Of a stretch of DNA of 64,000 bases, positions 45,159 through 54,101 are shown one piece after another. The DNA comes from Pandoraea faecigallinarum (GTDB taxonomy: Bacteria; Pseudomonadota; Gammaproteobacteria; Burkholderiales; Burkholderiaceae): the NCBI RefSeq assembly GCF_001029105.3, contig NZ_CP011807.3, positions 744,001 to 808,000 on the forward strand, in the 5' to 3' direction. Numbering within the stretch: position 1 is the stretch's first letter; each line of letters begins with the position of its first letter. The notes beneath the pieces are model-generated. The model saw only the letters and a program-made list of their open reading frames with translations. It had not been told where the DNA came from and searched no databases. The position numbers and the translations under genes are program-made.

Positions 45159-45220
45159 AATCTAGACGAGCTATCGGGGATCGTCAATCGGTGTTTTAAT
45201 TATCCGGAACGAATTGTTTC
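45159..45220 (-). promoter_or_regulatory. Promoter and operator of the IclR gene, twin of the xsc promoter
   Basis: On the minus strand: -35 TTGACG (45187-45182), 17-base spacer, -10 TAGATT (45164-45159). Upstream of the -35 lies ATAATTAAAACACC, then the box GGAACGAATTGTTTC (45206-45220 on the plus strand). Each element has a counterpart at the same spacing before xsc. The region also lies before the divergent cobS gene and may control it. Confidence 0.75.
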
Positions 45221-45281
45221 TAAAAATGGTTAACGCTATGATGCACCGACACCGTTTTTGGAAAGGGATGGAGACGCCGTG

Positions 45282-46268
45282 ATGGAGACCGCAACCCAAC
45301 AACCGGATCGCACTGTCGATGCCCGCGCCGTGTTCGGTATCGAGACCGATCTTCAGGTGCCGGCGTTCAGCGAGCGCGACGACCATGTGCCCGAGATCGA
45401 CACGGCGTACCGCTTCAATCCCGACGTGACGCTGGCGATTCTGGCCGGATTCATGAACAACCGCCGCGTGATGGTGCAGGGCATGCACGGCACAGGCAAA
45501 TCGACGCACATCGAGCAGGTGGCGGCGCGTTTGAACTGGCCCTGCGTGCGCGTGAATCTCGACGGGCACATCAGCCGTCTCGATCTCGTGGGTAAGGACG
45601 CCATTGTCGTGCGCGACGGCCATCAGGTCACCGAATTCCAGGAGGGCATCGTGCCGTGGGCGCTGCAACGCCCCGTGGCGCTGATCTTCGACGAGTACGA
45701 TGCCGGCCGTCCCGACGTGATGTTCGTGATTCAGCGCATTCTGGAGCGCGACGGCAAATTCACGCTGCTCGACCAGAACCGCGTGATCCATCCGCATCCC
45801 GGCTTCCGGATGTTCGCCACGACGAACACCGTCGGTCTCGGCAACCTGAACGGTCTGTATCACGGCACGCAGGTGCTCAACCACGCGCAGATCGACCGCT
45901 GGAACGTGGTGGCCACGCTCGACTATCTCTCGCGCGAAGACGAAGCGGGCATCGTGCTCGCACGCGTGCCGGCACTCGACAACGACGCGGGACGCGCGCT
46001 CGTCGGCTCGATGGTCAGTGTGGCCGAACTCACCCGCAAGGGCTTCGCGACGGGCGACCTGTCCACGCTCATGTCGCCGCGCACGGTCATCAACTGGGCG
46101 GAGAACGCCGGCATCTTCCACGATGCGGGGCTGGCCTTCCGGCTCACGTTCCTGAACAAGTGCGACGAAGCGGAGCGCCCGGTTGTGGCGGAGTACTACC
46201 AGCGGGCCTTCGGCCGCGAGTTGCCGTTGACGGACGGCGGCCGCTCGCTGCTGGCCGGTGCGTCATGA
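45282..46268 (+). CDS. cobS: CobS-type AAA+ ATPase (cobaltochelatase subunit)
   Basis: A 328-residue AAA+ ATPase. Walker A is GMHGTGKST (67-75), Walker B is LIFDEYD (134-140), and sensor and finger regions include [20 protein letters not shown] and [13 protein letters not shown]. Length and sequence match CobS, the motor of the aerobic CobNST cobaltochelatase that inserts Co2+ into hydrogenobyrinate diamide, a MoxR/MgChl-I relative. The ATG at 45282 follows GGAGAC; the frame starts at a TTG at 45258. Its stop overlaps the start of cobT (ATGA). No cobN or other cobalamin gene is near; the setting is taurine catabolism. Confidence 0.87.
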   Translation: METATQQPDRTVDARAVFGIETDLQVPAFSERDDHVPEIDTAYRFNPDVTLAILAGFMNNRRVMVQGMHGTGKSTHIEQVAARLNWPCVRVNLDGHISRLDLVGKDAIVVRDGHQVTEFQEGIVPWALQRPVALIFDEYDAGRPDVMFVIQRILERDGKFTLLDQNRVIHPHPGFRMFATTNTVGLGNLNGLYHGTQVLNHAQIDRWNVVATLDYLSREDEAGIVLARVPALDNDAGRALVGSMVSVAELTRKGFATGDLSTLMSPRTVINWAENAGIFHDAGLAFRLTFLNKCDEAERPVVAEYYQRAFGRELPLTDGGRSLLAGAS

Positions 46269-48016
46269 CGCGAGGGTCGATCTCCGAGCGCGAGGCGGCA
46301 CAACGCGCCGCGCGCGGCGAAGCGCTGTGCGCCGCGACCGTGCGCGCCCTGACCGGAGACGCTGCCCTGCACTACAGCGGCGCACGTCTGTGCAGGAACA
46401 TGCGGCCATTGCCCCTGCACGCGCCGCATCTGCAAACCCTGCCTCCCCCTGCCGACCCGCTGATGACCATGCGCGGCGCTGCCGACGGCGCGGCCCTTCG
46501 GCTTCGCCACAGCGACGCCGCGTTGCATCGCACGCTGCAACCGGACGCGTCGCTGGAGCGCCTGCTTTTCGAACTGCTGGAGCAACTGCGCTGCGAGACC
46601 TTCATTCCGCCGGGCATGCCCGGCATCGAGGCTAACCTGCGCGACCGTTTCGAAACGTGGTCGCGTGCGATGCACGCCACGGGGGTGGCCGAGAGTCACG
46701 TCGGCCTGCTGCTCTACACCGTGGCGCAGATGAGCTGGTCGCGGCTCACCGGCCATCCGGTCGTCGAGGACACGGAAGGGCTGATCGAAGCCACGCGCAT
46801 GGCCATCGCACCCCGCATTGGCGGGGCGCTCGCCGGCATGCGCCGCACGCGCACCGATCAGGCGGCGTTCGCCGCCTTCGCGCGCGAATTGGCCGCCGAT
46901 ATCGCGGCACTGATTCGTGCGGCGGGCGGTGACGCGCAGGAAGACAATGCGAAGGACGACGAGGACGCCGGGGGCGTGCGCAACGCGTTCTCGCTGTTTC
47001 TCGACTTCGATGAGCAGGAAGACGACGGGATCACGCTGGCGCATTCGGGCGACAGCCGCGTGCTCAAGGCGTCCGGACAGGGTTACCGTGTCTTCACGAA
47101 TCGTTACGACCGCGAACTGTATGCGGGCACGCTGGTGCGGCGGGCGTTGCTTACCGAATTTCGCGAGCGGCTCGACGAACGGATCGTCGCGCAGGCGATC
47201 AACGTTGCCCGACTCGCGCGTGCGCTCAAGGCGGCGCTGGCCGTGCCGCAGCGCGACGGCTGGTCGTTCGGCGAGGAACAGGGGCGCATCGATGGGCGAC
47301 GTCTCGCGCAACTGGTCAGTTCGCCCGCGGAGCGGCGGCTTTTCCGCTTGGAAAAGCACACATTGCTTGCCGAGTCGATGGTGAGTTTCCTCATCGACTG
47401 TTCCGGCTCGATGAAGGCGCAGATCGATGCGGTCGCGATGATCGTCGACGTGCTTTCCCGCGCGCTCGACGCCGCCGGTGTGACCAACGAGATCCTCGGA
47501 TTCACGACCGGCGCGTGGAATGGCGGGCGGGCACGCGCGGACTGGCTCGCGCGCGGCAAACCGCGCTTTCCTGGCCGTCTGAACGAAGTCTCGCATCTGA
47601 TCTTCAAGGACGCCGTCACCAGCTGGCGACGCGCGCGCACCGACATCGCGTCGCTGTTCAAGGCGGATCTGTTTCGCGAAGGGGTGGACGGCGAGGCGCT
47701 CGAATGGGCGTGCGAGCGTTTGCGCTCGCGCAGCGCGAACCGTCGTGTGCTGATCGTGATTTCGGACGGCAGCCCGATGGACGCCGCCACCAACCAGGTC
47801 AACGACGAGCACTATCTCGACCATCATCTGCGCGAAGTCGTGGCGCAGCAGCAGGCCCGGGGCGACGTGGAAGTGCTGGGTCTCGGCGTCGGCCTGGACC
47901 TCAGTCCCTACTACCGCAACTCGCTGGCGCTGGATCTCACGTCGTTGCCGGACATGACAATGCTGGCGAAGCTCGCCGACTGGATCGGCAGTGGCGGGCG
48001 TCGCGGCAACGCCTGA
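46265..48016 (+). CDS. cobT: CobT-type VWA protein (cobaltochelatase subunit)
   Basis: A 583-residue protein of the CobT/MgChl-D type. An N-terminal helical region is followed by an acidic linker ([15 protein letters not shown], about 223-237) and a C-terminal von Willebrand A domain with the MIDAS motif DCSGSM (378-383), [12 protein letters not shown] and [12 protein letters not shown]. With CobS it forms the ring complex that powers metal insertion by CobN. The ATG overlaps the cobS stop, so the two are translationally coupled. It is somewhat shorter than classical CobT. It converges on tauE with a 13-bp gap. Without cobN nearby, a role in another metal-enzyme maturation cannot be excluded. 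Confidence 0.87.
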   Translation: MTRGSISEREAAQRAARGEALCAATVRALTGDAALHYSGARLCRNMRPLPLHAPHLQTLPPPADPLMTMRGAADGAALRLRHSDAALHRTLQPDASLERLLFELLEQLRCETFIPPGMPGIEANLRDRFETWSRAMHATGVAESHVGLLLYTVAQMSWSRLTGHPVVEDTEGLIEATRMAIAPRIGGALAGMRRTRTDQAAFAAFARELAADIAALIRAAGGDAQEDNAKDDEDAGGVRNAFSLFLDFDEQEDDGITLAHSGDSRVLKASGQGYRVFTNRYDRELYAGTLVRRALLTEFRERLDERIVAQAINVARLARALKAALAVPQRDGWSFGEEQGRIDGRRLAQLVSSPAERRLFRLEKHTLLAESMVSFLIDCSGSMKAQIDAVAMIVDVLSRALDAAGVTNEILGFTTGAWNGGRARADWLARGKPRFPGRLNEVSHLIFKDAVTSWRRARTDIASLFKADLFREGVDGEALEWACERLRSRSANRRVLIVISDGSPMDAATNQVNDEHYLDHHLREVVAQQQARGDVEVLGLGVGLDLSPYYRNSLALDLTSLPDMTMLAKLADWIGSGGRRGNA

Positions 48017-48029
48017 CCTCGGCGCCGCA

Positions 48030-48797
48030 TCACAGCATCGCTGTCAACGCGTCGATCGTCAGATGCGCGCCGAGCAGAATCAACGTGACAAACGCGAGCC
48101 GCCGCGTTGTGGTCCCCGATAGCGGCGGCGGGTGACGACGCGCGAACAAGGTGGCGAACGTCACGACGGGCAGCGCGATGGCGGCCTGCCACCACATCGA
48201 CGCGGGCAATTGCCCCGCCAGCGCGCTATAAGCCGTGCGGATCGAGGCGGTTACCGCGAACAGCAGAATCAGCGCGCAGCGAATCTGCACGAGCGTGAGC
48301 GGCTGCCGGTAAAAGTAGAAGATCAGCGGCGGCCCGGAGATTCCGAACATGCCGCTCAGAAGGCCGCCGAAGATGCCACTGAAGAAGAAGCCCGCGTCGC
48401 CCGCGCGCTCGGTCCGGGGCGCAGGCCGGATCGCCGAACCGATGCCGCCGTAAAGCACGACAGCCCCCAGCAGCAAATGCAGAATGTTGGACGCCGTGCC
48501 ATTCAGGTAATCGAACAGCAGCACGCCGGCGACGACCGACGGCACAATGCCCAGTGTCGCCGCGCGCACGGCGCGCCAGTCGATCAGATGCCACGTGCCC
48601 GGCAGGGCGAGCGCGCTGTTGATGAGCGTGACCAGACTCACCAGAATGGCGACACTTGCAACCGGCGCCAGCCCGAACCCGCTTGCCCCGCCCAGCACGA
48701 TCATCCCCAGGCCGAAGCCGGTGACCGTCTGGAAATACGTCGCAAACCCGAGCAACAGCATCAACGGCAGCGACGCCTGAACCGCTTGCCACGTCAT
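48030..48797 (-). CDS. tauE: TauE/SafE family sulfite exporter
   Basis: A 255-residue inner-membrane protein with about eight helices, of the TauE/SafE (DUF81) family. It has the repeated GFGLGMIVLGGASGF and FFSGIFGGLLSGMFGISGPPLIFYFY motifs. Family members next to xsc export the sulfite released from sulfoacetaldehyde, protecting the cell. The ATG at 48797 overlaps the pta stop (ATGA), so it is coupled to pta; the frame that extends to 48899 is spurious. Other TauE/SafE proteins carry organic anions, but the xsc-pta-tauE order makes sulfite the best reading. Confidence 0.88.
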   Translation of the reverse strand: MTWQAVQASLPLMLLLGFATYFQTVTGFGLGMIVLGGASGFGLAPVASVAILVSLVTLINSALALPGTWHLIDWRAVRAATLGIVPSVVAGVLLFDYLNGTASNILHLLLGAVVLYGGIGSAIRPAPRTERAGDAGFFFSGIFGGLLSGMFGISGPPLIFYFYRQPLTLVQIRCALILLFAVTASIRTAYSALAGQLPASMWWQAAIALPVVTFATLFARRHPPPLSGTTTRRLAFVTLILLGAHLTIDALTAML

Positions 48798-49834
48798 ACC
48801 CGGAGGGCGAGCGGCGAGGTTCCGGTCAGCTTGGCGCGCGCGGCCTGTGCCTGCACGCAGGTCACGCCGATCACGTAATAGATGTCGTCGGCGCTGCATC
48901 CGCGCGAGAGGTCGTTTGCGGGACGATTCAGGCCCTGCAACAGCGGACCGATGGCCTTCGCACCGCCGATGCGCTCCGCGAGCTTGTAGCCGATGTTGCC
49001 CGCGTCGAGACTCGGAAAGATCAGCGTGTTGGCGTGTCCCTCGGTTTGCGAATGCACGACCTTGCGTTGCGCGATTTCCTCGACGATGGCCGCATCGAGT
49101 TGCACGTCGCCGTCGATGGCGAGTTGCGGACGCGCCTGCTTGACCAGATGCGTCGCCGCCACCACCTTGTCGACTGCGGCATGCTTCGCGCTGCCGCTCG
49201 TCGAGAAGGAAAGCATCGCTACGCGCGGCGGTTCCATGAGCAGGGCGCTCGCGCTATCGGCCGCCGCCAGTGCGATCTGCGCGAGTTGCTCCGCATCCGG
49301 ATCCACGACGAGCGCGCAGTCCGAGAAGATGAGCCCGCCCTTCATCGTGTGAAAAGGTTCGCAGAGCATCATCAGGAAAAAGCTCGACACGAGCTTGAAC
49401 GACGGTTGCACGCCGATGATCTGAATCGCCATGCGCACGACGTCGGCCGTCGTGTTGACCGCGCCCGCGACGGAGCCGTCGGCGTGACCGAGGCGCACCA
49501 TCATGTTCGCGAACCCCAGCGGCGAGCGCATTGCTTCGGCGGCCTGATTCCGCGTCATCCCCTTTTTCGAACGGATGCCATACCAGATGTGCGAGAACGC
49601 TTCGGTCATGTCCGACGTTGCCGGATCGATCAGTTCCATGCCGGCGAGATCGATACGCGCGGCGCCGGCGGCGCGTTGCGTTCTGGCGATGTCGCCGACG
49701 AGCACGATGCGTGCAATGCCCTCGCGCGTGGCGCGTGCCGCCGCGGTGAGCACGCGCTCGTCCTCCGACTCGCACAACACGATGCGCATCGGTGCGCGGC
49801 GCGCGGTATCGATGATGCGGTTAATGGCTTTCAT
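48794..49834 (-). CDS. pta: Phosphate acetyltransferase of the taurine pathway
   Basis: A 346-residue phosphotransacetylase (PTA_PTB family) that converts acetyl phosphate from Xsc to acetyl-CoA. Typical segments are IVLCESEDERVLTAAARA, PLGFANMMVRLGHADGSVAGAVNTTADVVRMAIQIIG, MLSFSTSGSAKH and NTLIFPSLDAGNIGYKLAERIGGAKAIGPLLQGLNRPANDLSRG. It is the short, single-domain type without the N-terminal DRTGG region. It follows xsc by 77 bp, but an intrinsic terminator fills the gap and ends 8 bases before the ATG, and no Shine-Dalgarno is seen. Expression is probably by partial readthrough. Confidence 0.94.
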   Translation of the reverse strand: MKAINRIIDTARRAPMRIVLCESEDERVLTAAARATREGIARIVLVGDIARTQRAAGAARIDLAGMELIDPATSDMTEAFSHIWYGIRSKKGMTRNQAAEAMRSPLGFANMMVRLGHADGSVAGAVNTTADVVRMAIQIIGVQPSFKLVSSFFLMMLCEPFHTMKGGLIFSDCALVVDPDAEQLAQIALAAADSASALLMEPPRVAMLSFSTSGSAKHAAVDKVVAATHLVKQARPQLAIDGDVQLDAAIVEEIAQRKVVHSQTEGHANTLIFPSLDAGNIGYKLAERIGGAKAIGPLLQGLNRPANDLSRGCSADDIYYVIGVTCVQAQAARAKLTGTSPLALRV

Positions 49835-49841
49835 GATGTCG

Positions 49842-49887
49842 AAAAAATAAAAAAAGCGCCCCCGGCACCCACAGAGCCGGGAGCGCT
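49842..49887 (-). terminator. Intrinsic terminator between xsc and pta
   Basis: On the minus strand, AGCGCTCCCGGC (49887-49876), a 9-base loop and GCCGGGGGCGCT (49866-49855) form a stem with one 2-base mismatch, followed by TTTTTTTATTTTTT. This is a classic Rho-independent terminator placed inside an apparent operon, so xsc should be expressed in excess over pta and tauE. Confidence 0.88.
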
Positions 49888-49911
49888 GTCACACGAAAAA
49901 CCGCTACCGCG

Positions 49912-51744
49912 TCAGACGTAGTCCTTGTACTTGTCGAGCATGCGCACCGGCTTGGAGAGCGCGTCGCGGCGGAACGGATCGCCCAGTTCGCGAGTACACA
50001 TGATTTCGATGATGGTCGTCTTGCCGTGATTCATCTGAAGATCGATGGCCTTCCTGAGCGCCGGGCCGACATCTTCCAGACGATCGACCACGATACCTTC
50101 TGCGCCCATCGCGCGGGCGATGTTGGCGAAGCTCGGGCTTTCCAGCTCACCGGCGACGAAACGGCGGTTGTAGAAGTCCACCTGGTTCTTTTTCTCCGCG
50201 CCCCACTGACGGTTGTGGAAGACCACGGCCGTGACCGGAATGTTGTGACGCACACACGTGAGCGTTTCCATCAGGCTCATGCCCCACGCGCCGTCGCCGG
50301 CGTATGAGATCGCCGGACGGTGCGGTGCGGCGACCTTGGCGCCGATGATCGTCGGGAACGCATAACCGCAGTTACCCCAGCTCATTGCCGCGAAGAAGCT
50401 GCGCGGCTTGTTGAAGCGCAGATAGCTGTTGGCGACCGAGTTGATGTTGCCGATGTCGGTCGAGACCATGACGTCTTCCGGCATCGCTTTCTCCAACTCG
50501 CGCAGCACCTGACGCGGATGCAGATAGTGGCCGCCGTTGAAGGTCTTCTCGTGCTTCTGCTCTTCGATCATGTCGAGGCTGTACGGATCGCGCTCGTGGG
50601 TCCACTCGTCGAGTTCCTTCTCCCACGCCGCCTTCTCGGTCGCGATCTGATCGGCGCGGGCGGCGCGCGTGGCGTCGCACGCGAGCGTACGCCCGGCCAG
50701 ACGTTGCGATAGCGCGACGGCCGCGGCCTTGGCGTCGCCGCAGATACCGACCGAAATCTTCTTCACGAGACCGAGCATCTTGTGATCGGCGTCGATCTGG
50801 ATGATCTTGGCGTTCTTCGGCCAGTAGTCCAGACCGTGTTGCGGCAGTGTGCCGAACGGTCCGAGGCGCGAGCCGAGCGCGACGACCACGTCGGCCTGGG
50901 CGAGCAGCTTCATGGCCGCCTTCGAGCCTTGATAGCCGAGCGGGCCGCACCACAGCGGATGGTTGGCCGGGAACGAATCGTTGTGCAGATAGCTGTTGAC
51001 GACCGGCGCGCCAAGACGTTCGGCGAGTGCCTTGCACTCCTCGATGGCGTCGGCCATGACCACGCCGCCGCCGGAGATGATGACCGGGAACCTGGCCTGT
51101 GCGAGCAGTTCCGCCGCTTCGTTCAGACGCTCTTCGCCGCCGGCGCCACGGTCCAGGCGTTGCGGACGCGGGATTTCGGTCTTGATCTGACCGTAGAAGT
51201 AGTCACGCGGAATGTTGAGCTGCGTCGGACCCATTTCGGCCATCGCGCGATCGAAGCAGCGGCCGGTGAATTCGGCCATGCGCGCCGGATGCGTCACGTG
51301 GCCCTGATATTTCGTGAACTCCTGGAACATCGGCAGTTGCTTCGCCTCCTGGAAACCGCCCAGCCCGATGCCCATCGTGCCCGCTTCCGGCGTGACGATC
51401 ACGACCGGGCTGTGCGCCCAGTAAGCCGCGGCGATGGCGGTGACACAGTTGCTGATGCCCGGACCGTTCTGGCCGATCACCACACCGTGGCGACCCGACA
51501 CGCGGGCATAACCGTCGGCCATGTGACCGGCGCCCTGTTCGTGTACCACCGGAATCAGACGAATGCCGGCCGGCGCGAAGATGTCCATTGCATCCATGAA
51601 GGCCGAGCCCATGATGCCGAACATTTCGCTCACGCCGTTGGCGACCATCGTTTCGACGAACGCTTCCGAAGGCGTCATCGTTTGCGGACCGGCATCGGAA
51701 GCCGTCATTTGCTGGGTGGCCGTAGCCGGATCTTTGGCATTCAT
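49912..51744 (-). CDS. xsc: Sulfoacetaldehyde acetyltransferase
   Basis: Key enzyme of C2-sulfonate dissimilation: sulfoacetaldehyde plus phosphate gives acetyl phosphate and sulfite, with ThDP and Mg2+. The 610-residue protein has an acidic ThDP-activating residue in PVVHEQGAGHMADGYARVSG, the ThDP signature SYAGDGAWGMSLMET...FHNRQWG, and Xsc-specific stretches such as PQLNIPRDYFYGQI and SWGNCGYAFPTIIGAKVAAP. The first 20 residues are a variable tail. The ATG at 51744 follows GGAGACACC. It has its own promoter, closely like that of the IclR gene at 44257-45045, so induction by taurine or a derived signal is likely. Confidence 0.96.
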   Translation of the reverse strand: MNAKDPATATQQMTASDAGPQTMTPSEAFVETMVANGVSEMFGIMGSAFMDAMDIFAPAGIRLIPVVHEQGAGHMADGYARVSGRHGVVIGQNGPGISNCVTAIAAAYWAHSPVVIVTPEAGTMGIGLGGFQEAKQLPMFQEFTKYQGHVTHPARMAEFTGRCFDRAMAEMGPTQLNIPRDYFYGQIKTEIPRPQRLDRGAGGEERLNEAAELLAQARFPVIISGGGVVMADAIEECKALAERLGAPVVNSYLHNDSFPANHPLWCGPLGYQGSKAAMKLLAQADVVVALGSRLGPFGTLPQHGLDYWPKNAKIIQIDADHKMLGLVKKISVGICGDAKAAAVALSQRLAGRTLACDATRAARADQIATEKAAWEKELDEWTHERDPYSLDMIEEQKHEKTFNGGHYLHPRQVLRELEKAMPEDVMVSTDIGNINSVANSYLRFNKPRSFFAAMSWGNCGYAFPTIIGAKVAAPHRPAISYAGDGAWGMSLMETLTCVRHNIPVTAVVFHNRQWGAEKKNQVDFYNRRFVAGELESPSFANIARAMGAEGIVVDRLEDVGPALRKAIDLQMNHGKTTIIEIMCTRELGDPFRRDALSKPVRMLDKYKDYV

Positions 51745-51783
51745 GGGTGTCTCCAGTGAAAAATAAACGGAACAAATAATTCC

Positions 51784-51866
51784 GATTTCGTTTGCTTGTA
51801 TCGAAATCTAGGGGATTAAATTGCCTTGGTCAATTGGTGTTTTTATTATTTGGTACGTTTTGTATT
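51784..51866 (-). promoter_or_regulatory. xsc promoter and operator
   Basis: On the minus strand: -35 TTGACC (51833-51828), 17-base spacer, -10 TAGATT (51810-51805). Upstream, ATAATAAAAACACC and the box GGTACGTTTTGTATT (plus strand 51852-51866) match the IclR gene promoter. A dyad GATTTCG-N11-CGAAATC (51784-51808) overlaps the -10 and start site and could be a repressor site. Confidence 0.75.
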
Positions 51867-51978
51867 GAAAAATACAAACATCGCATCCCCCATGCCCGAC
51901 ATACGGCGGGCCGCCGGCGTCCAGAAAAAATGCCCCGGCAAGCGGGGCGGGCAATCCGGGCGTGCCAGGGCGGGGGCG

Positions 51979-52368
51979 TCAGAACGCCGGGCGGTCCTTG
52001 CGGAATGCGTTCTTCACTTCGATCTTGCCGTCGCGCAGGGTGAAGACGTCGACCATGCGCGCTTCGACGCGCGTGCCGTCCGCCTTCGTGCCGCGGAACG
52101 TCGATTCCGAGACGCCGCGATCGCCCGCGACGAAGTGTTCGCCTTCCGTCCACGATGCATCGGGGAAGGTCTCCCACGCGGACTGGAACGCGGCGCGCAC
52201 GGCTTCGCGGCCTTCGAAGGTGCGCCCCAGCATGTCGGGCCCGGCGACCGCGTGGAAAACGCACGTGTCGGTCATGCAGGCCATGAGGGCGTCGATGTCG
52301 TGCCGGTTCCAGGCGTCGTTGAATGTCGTGAGCAGACGGATGGCGGCGGAGTCGTTTTGAGTCGTCAT
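51979..52368 (-). CDS. tauX: SnoaL/NTF2-like protein, probable taurine dehydrogenase small subunit
   Basis: A 129-residue protein with the cone-shaped SnoaL/NTF2 fold: LLTTFNDAWNRHDIDALMACMTDTCVFHAV, GREAVRAAFQSAWETFPDA, and ARMVDVFTLRDGKIEVKNAFRKDRPAF. It follows the DAO-family flavoprotein gene by 32 bp and precedes xsc. The small subunit TauX of taurine dehydrogenase is, to my knowledge, a protein of this kind beside the flavoprotein TauY, so TauX is the best call; a stand-alone SnoaL enzyme is the alternative. The long frame extending to 52710 is spurious; the ATG at 52368 fits. Confidence 0.6.
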   Translation of the reverse strand: MTTQNDSAAIRLLTTFNDAWNRHDIDALMACMTDTCVFHAVAGPDMLGRTFEGREAVRAAFQSAWETFPDASWTEGEHFVAGDRGVSESTFRGTKADGTRVEARMVDVFTLRDGKIEVKNAFRKDRPAF

Positions 52369-52400
52369 TGCAAATTCCGGAGTTCGAGGAAGGACCGATA

Positions 52401-53831
52401 TCAACGCGCTTCGTCCTGCGCGTGGTATCGCTGATAGAGAAAGCGCTGGCCGATGCGACGGAACGGCGCGAAGCCTTCCCATTGCACGGTGCCGAACACG
52501 TTCGGGTATTGCAGCGCCGAGTCGTAGATCGGCAGTGTCCACGACGGATCGCGCTTGCCGGCGATGCGCTGGGCGAGACGGCGTCCGGCGTGCGCGGAGA
52601 ACGACACGCCGTTGCCGCCGTACCCCATGGCATAAAAGAGGCTCTGGCGTGGATCGGGCTGCGTCACGCGCGGCATCATGTCGTGGCTGACGTCGACCCA
52701 GCCCCACCACGAGTACTCGATGCGAATGCCTTTGAGTGCGGGGAACTTGCGATGCAGGCCTTCGACGAGCACCGCCATGTGTTTCGGGTTCTGCGCATCG
52801 GCGCCGGTAATCGAGCTGCGGCTGCCGATCTGCAAGCGGTTATCCGGCAGCAGCCGATAGTAGTAACGCAGCGTGCGCGTGTCGGTAATGACTTCATGCG
52901 TGCGGAAGTTCGTCGCTGCAATTTCTTCCGGCGTGAGAACACGGGTGACGAGCGAGTTCGACAGAATCGGCATGATCTTCGAACGTAGCGCTTTGGTCAC
53001 GTCGTTGCGAGTGTAGCCGCCCGTGGCGAACGCGACCGCCTTGGCACGCACCACGCCGCGCGGCGTGCGTACGTGATGCACGCCGTTGATCGTCTCCACC
53101 CCGAGCACCGGTGTCGAAGGGTGCACACGGGCGCCGAGCGCGCGCGCCATGCGCAGATAGCCGAAGGCGAGTTTGAGCGGATGCACGCCGATGCCGTCCG
53201 GCTCGTGCAGGGCGCCGCAGTTCTCCTGATCGTCGACGTATTGCTCGCTGACTTCCTCGCGCGAGAGGATGCGGGTGTCGTAGCCGAAGACCTCGCGCAT
53301 CACCTTCGCCTCGTTGCGCAGAAATTCCATCTTGCGCGCACGATGGGCGATGTAGAGATGCCCGCCCGGTTGCGGATCGCACTCGGGCACTTCGGCGATG
53401 AGCGATTTGAACGTGTTGAAGCCTTCGCGGATTTCGGCGTCCAGACGCAGCGCGGTTTCCTTGCCCCAGCGCTCGATCCATTGCGAGCGGTAAAGGCGTC
53501 CGCTCGCATTCTGTCCCTGACCGCCATTGCGGCTGGTGCAGCCCCAGCAGGTCTGGTTGGCTTCGAGCACGGTGGCGCGAATGCCATGCTCGCGAGCGAG
53601 GAAAAGGGCGGTGGACAGACCGGTGAAGCCCGCGCCGACGATGACCACGTCGACATCGGCATCGCCGGCGAGCGGACCGTCGTCCTCGGGCGGCTCCCCC
53701 GCGGTGGCAACCCAATAAGTGGGCGCGTAGTCCATGCCGAGACCGGGGCCGGACGAGACTAACGGATCGTAAAGCGGATCGTATGGGGATGCGCAGCGAC
53801 GATCCAGCGCGAAGGATTCAATCGTACCCAC
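52401..53831 (-). CDS. tauY: FAD-dependent DAO-family oxidase, probable taurine dehydrogenase large subunit
   Basis: A 476-residue flavoprotein of the D-amino acid oxidase/glycine oxidase superfamily. It has VDVVIVGAGFTGLSTALFLAREHG (dinucleotide motif, about 50-73), CTSRNGGQGQNASGR, a substrate domain and the C-terminal YAMGYGGNGVSFSAHAGRRLAQ. Related proteins include PuuB and TauY; between a SnoaL-like partner and xsc, oxidation of taurine to sulfoacetaldehyde is the best fit. The GTG at 53831 is preceded by AGGAGCCTAAC. The frame stays open far upstream to 55790, but that part is antisense to the symporter gene and not real. Confidence 0.68.
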   Translation of the reverse strand: MGTIESFALDRRCASPYDPLYDPLVSSGPGLGMDYAPTYWVATAGEPPEDDGPLAGDADVDVVIVGAGFTGLSTALFLAREHGIRATVLEANQTCWGCTSRNGGQGQNASGRLYRSQWIERWGKETALRLDAEIREGFNTFKSLIAEVPECDPQPGGHLYIAHRARKMEFLRNEAKVMREVFGYDTRILSREEVSEQYVDDQENCGALHEPDGIGVHPLKLAFGYLRMARALGARVHPSTPVLGVETINGVHHVRTPRGVVRAKAVAFATGGYTRNDVTKALRSKIMPILSNSLVTRVLTPEEIAATNFRTHEVITDTRTLRYYYRLLPDNRLQIGSRSSITGADAQNPKHMAVLVEGLHRKFPALKGIRIEYSWWGWVDVSHDMMPRVTQPDPRQSLFYAMGYGGNGVSFSAHAGRRLAQRIAGKRDPSWTLPIYDSALQYPNVFGTVQWEGFAPFRRIGQRFLYQRYHAQDEAR

Positions 53832-53906
53832 GTTAGGCTCCTGACGAAAATGAGCCAATACTGCCAAGAACATTTTTCCCGGATTAGTACCACCGCGAAC
53901 TTGTGA

Positions 53907-53972
53907 TGGTGCCAGCGCGAAGCGGCGCGTGCGCGGCGTTTCCGGACTTGGGGGAGTCGCTGCCTGGCACCA
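53907..53972. repeat. Inverted repeat in a divergent promoter region
   Basis: TGGTGCCAG (53907-53915) and CTGGCACCA (53964-53972) are exact complements 48 bases apart in the 270-bp region between tauY and the symporter operon. They could be paired half-sites for DNA looping or a large stem. No clear -24/-12 promoter is formed. Otherwise the gap shows only promoter-like AT patches. Confidence 0.5.
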
Positions 53973-54101
53973 AACTTTTGTGCGATGTGGCTCTAAACGG
54001 CGCGATTTTTGGCTGGGGATACTGGGCCAGACAGCGGGCCTCTGGCTGCCATCCGGCGGTGCGGTCCATGCGAACAATGCGTCGCGAAGCGGAGACAGAA
54101 C

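Noticed and set aside
45656..46264. N-terminal extension of the CobT frame
   Set aside because: It overlaps cobS in another frame and has Arg-rich shadow composition; the ATGA at 46265 is a standard coupled start.
53960..53985. Possible sigma54 promoter at TGGCACCAAACTTTTGTGC
   Set aside because: The GG and GC dinucleotides are not at the required 10-base interval.
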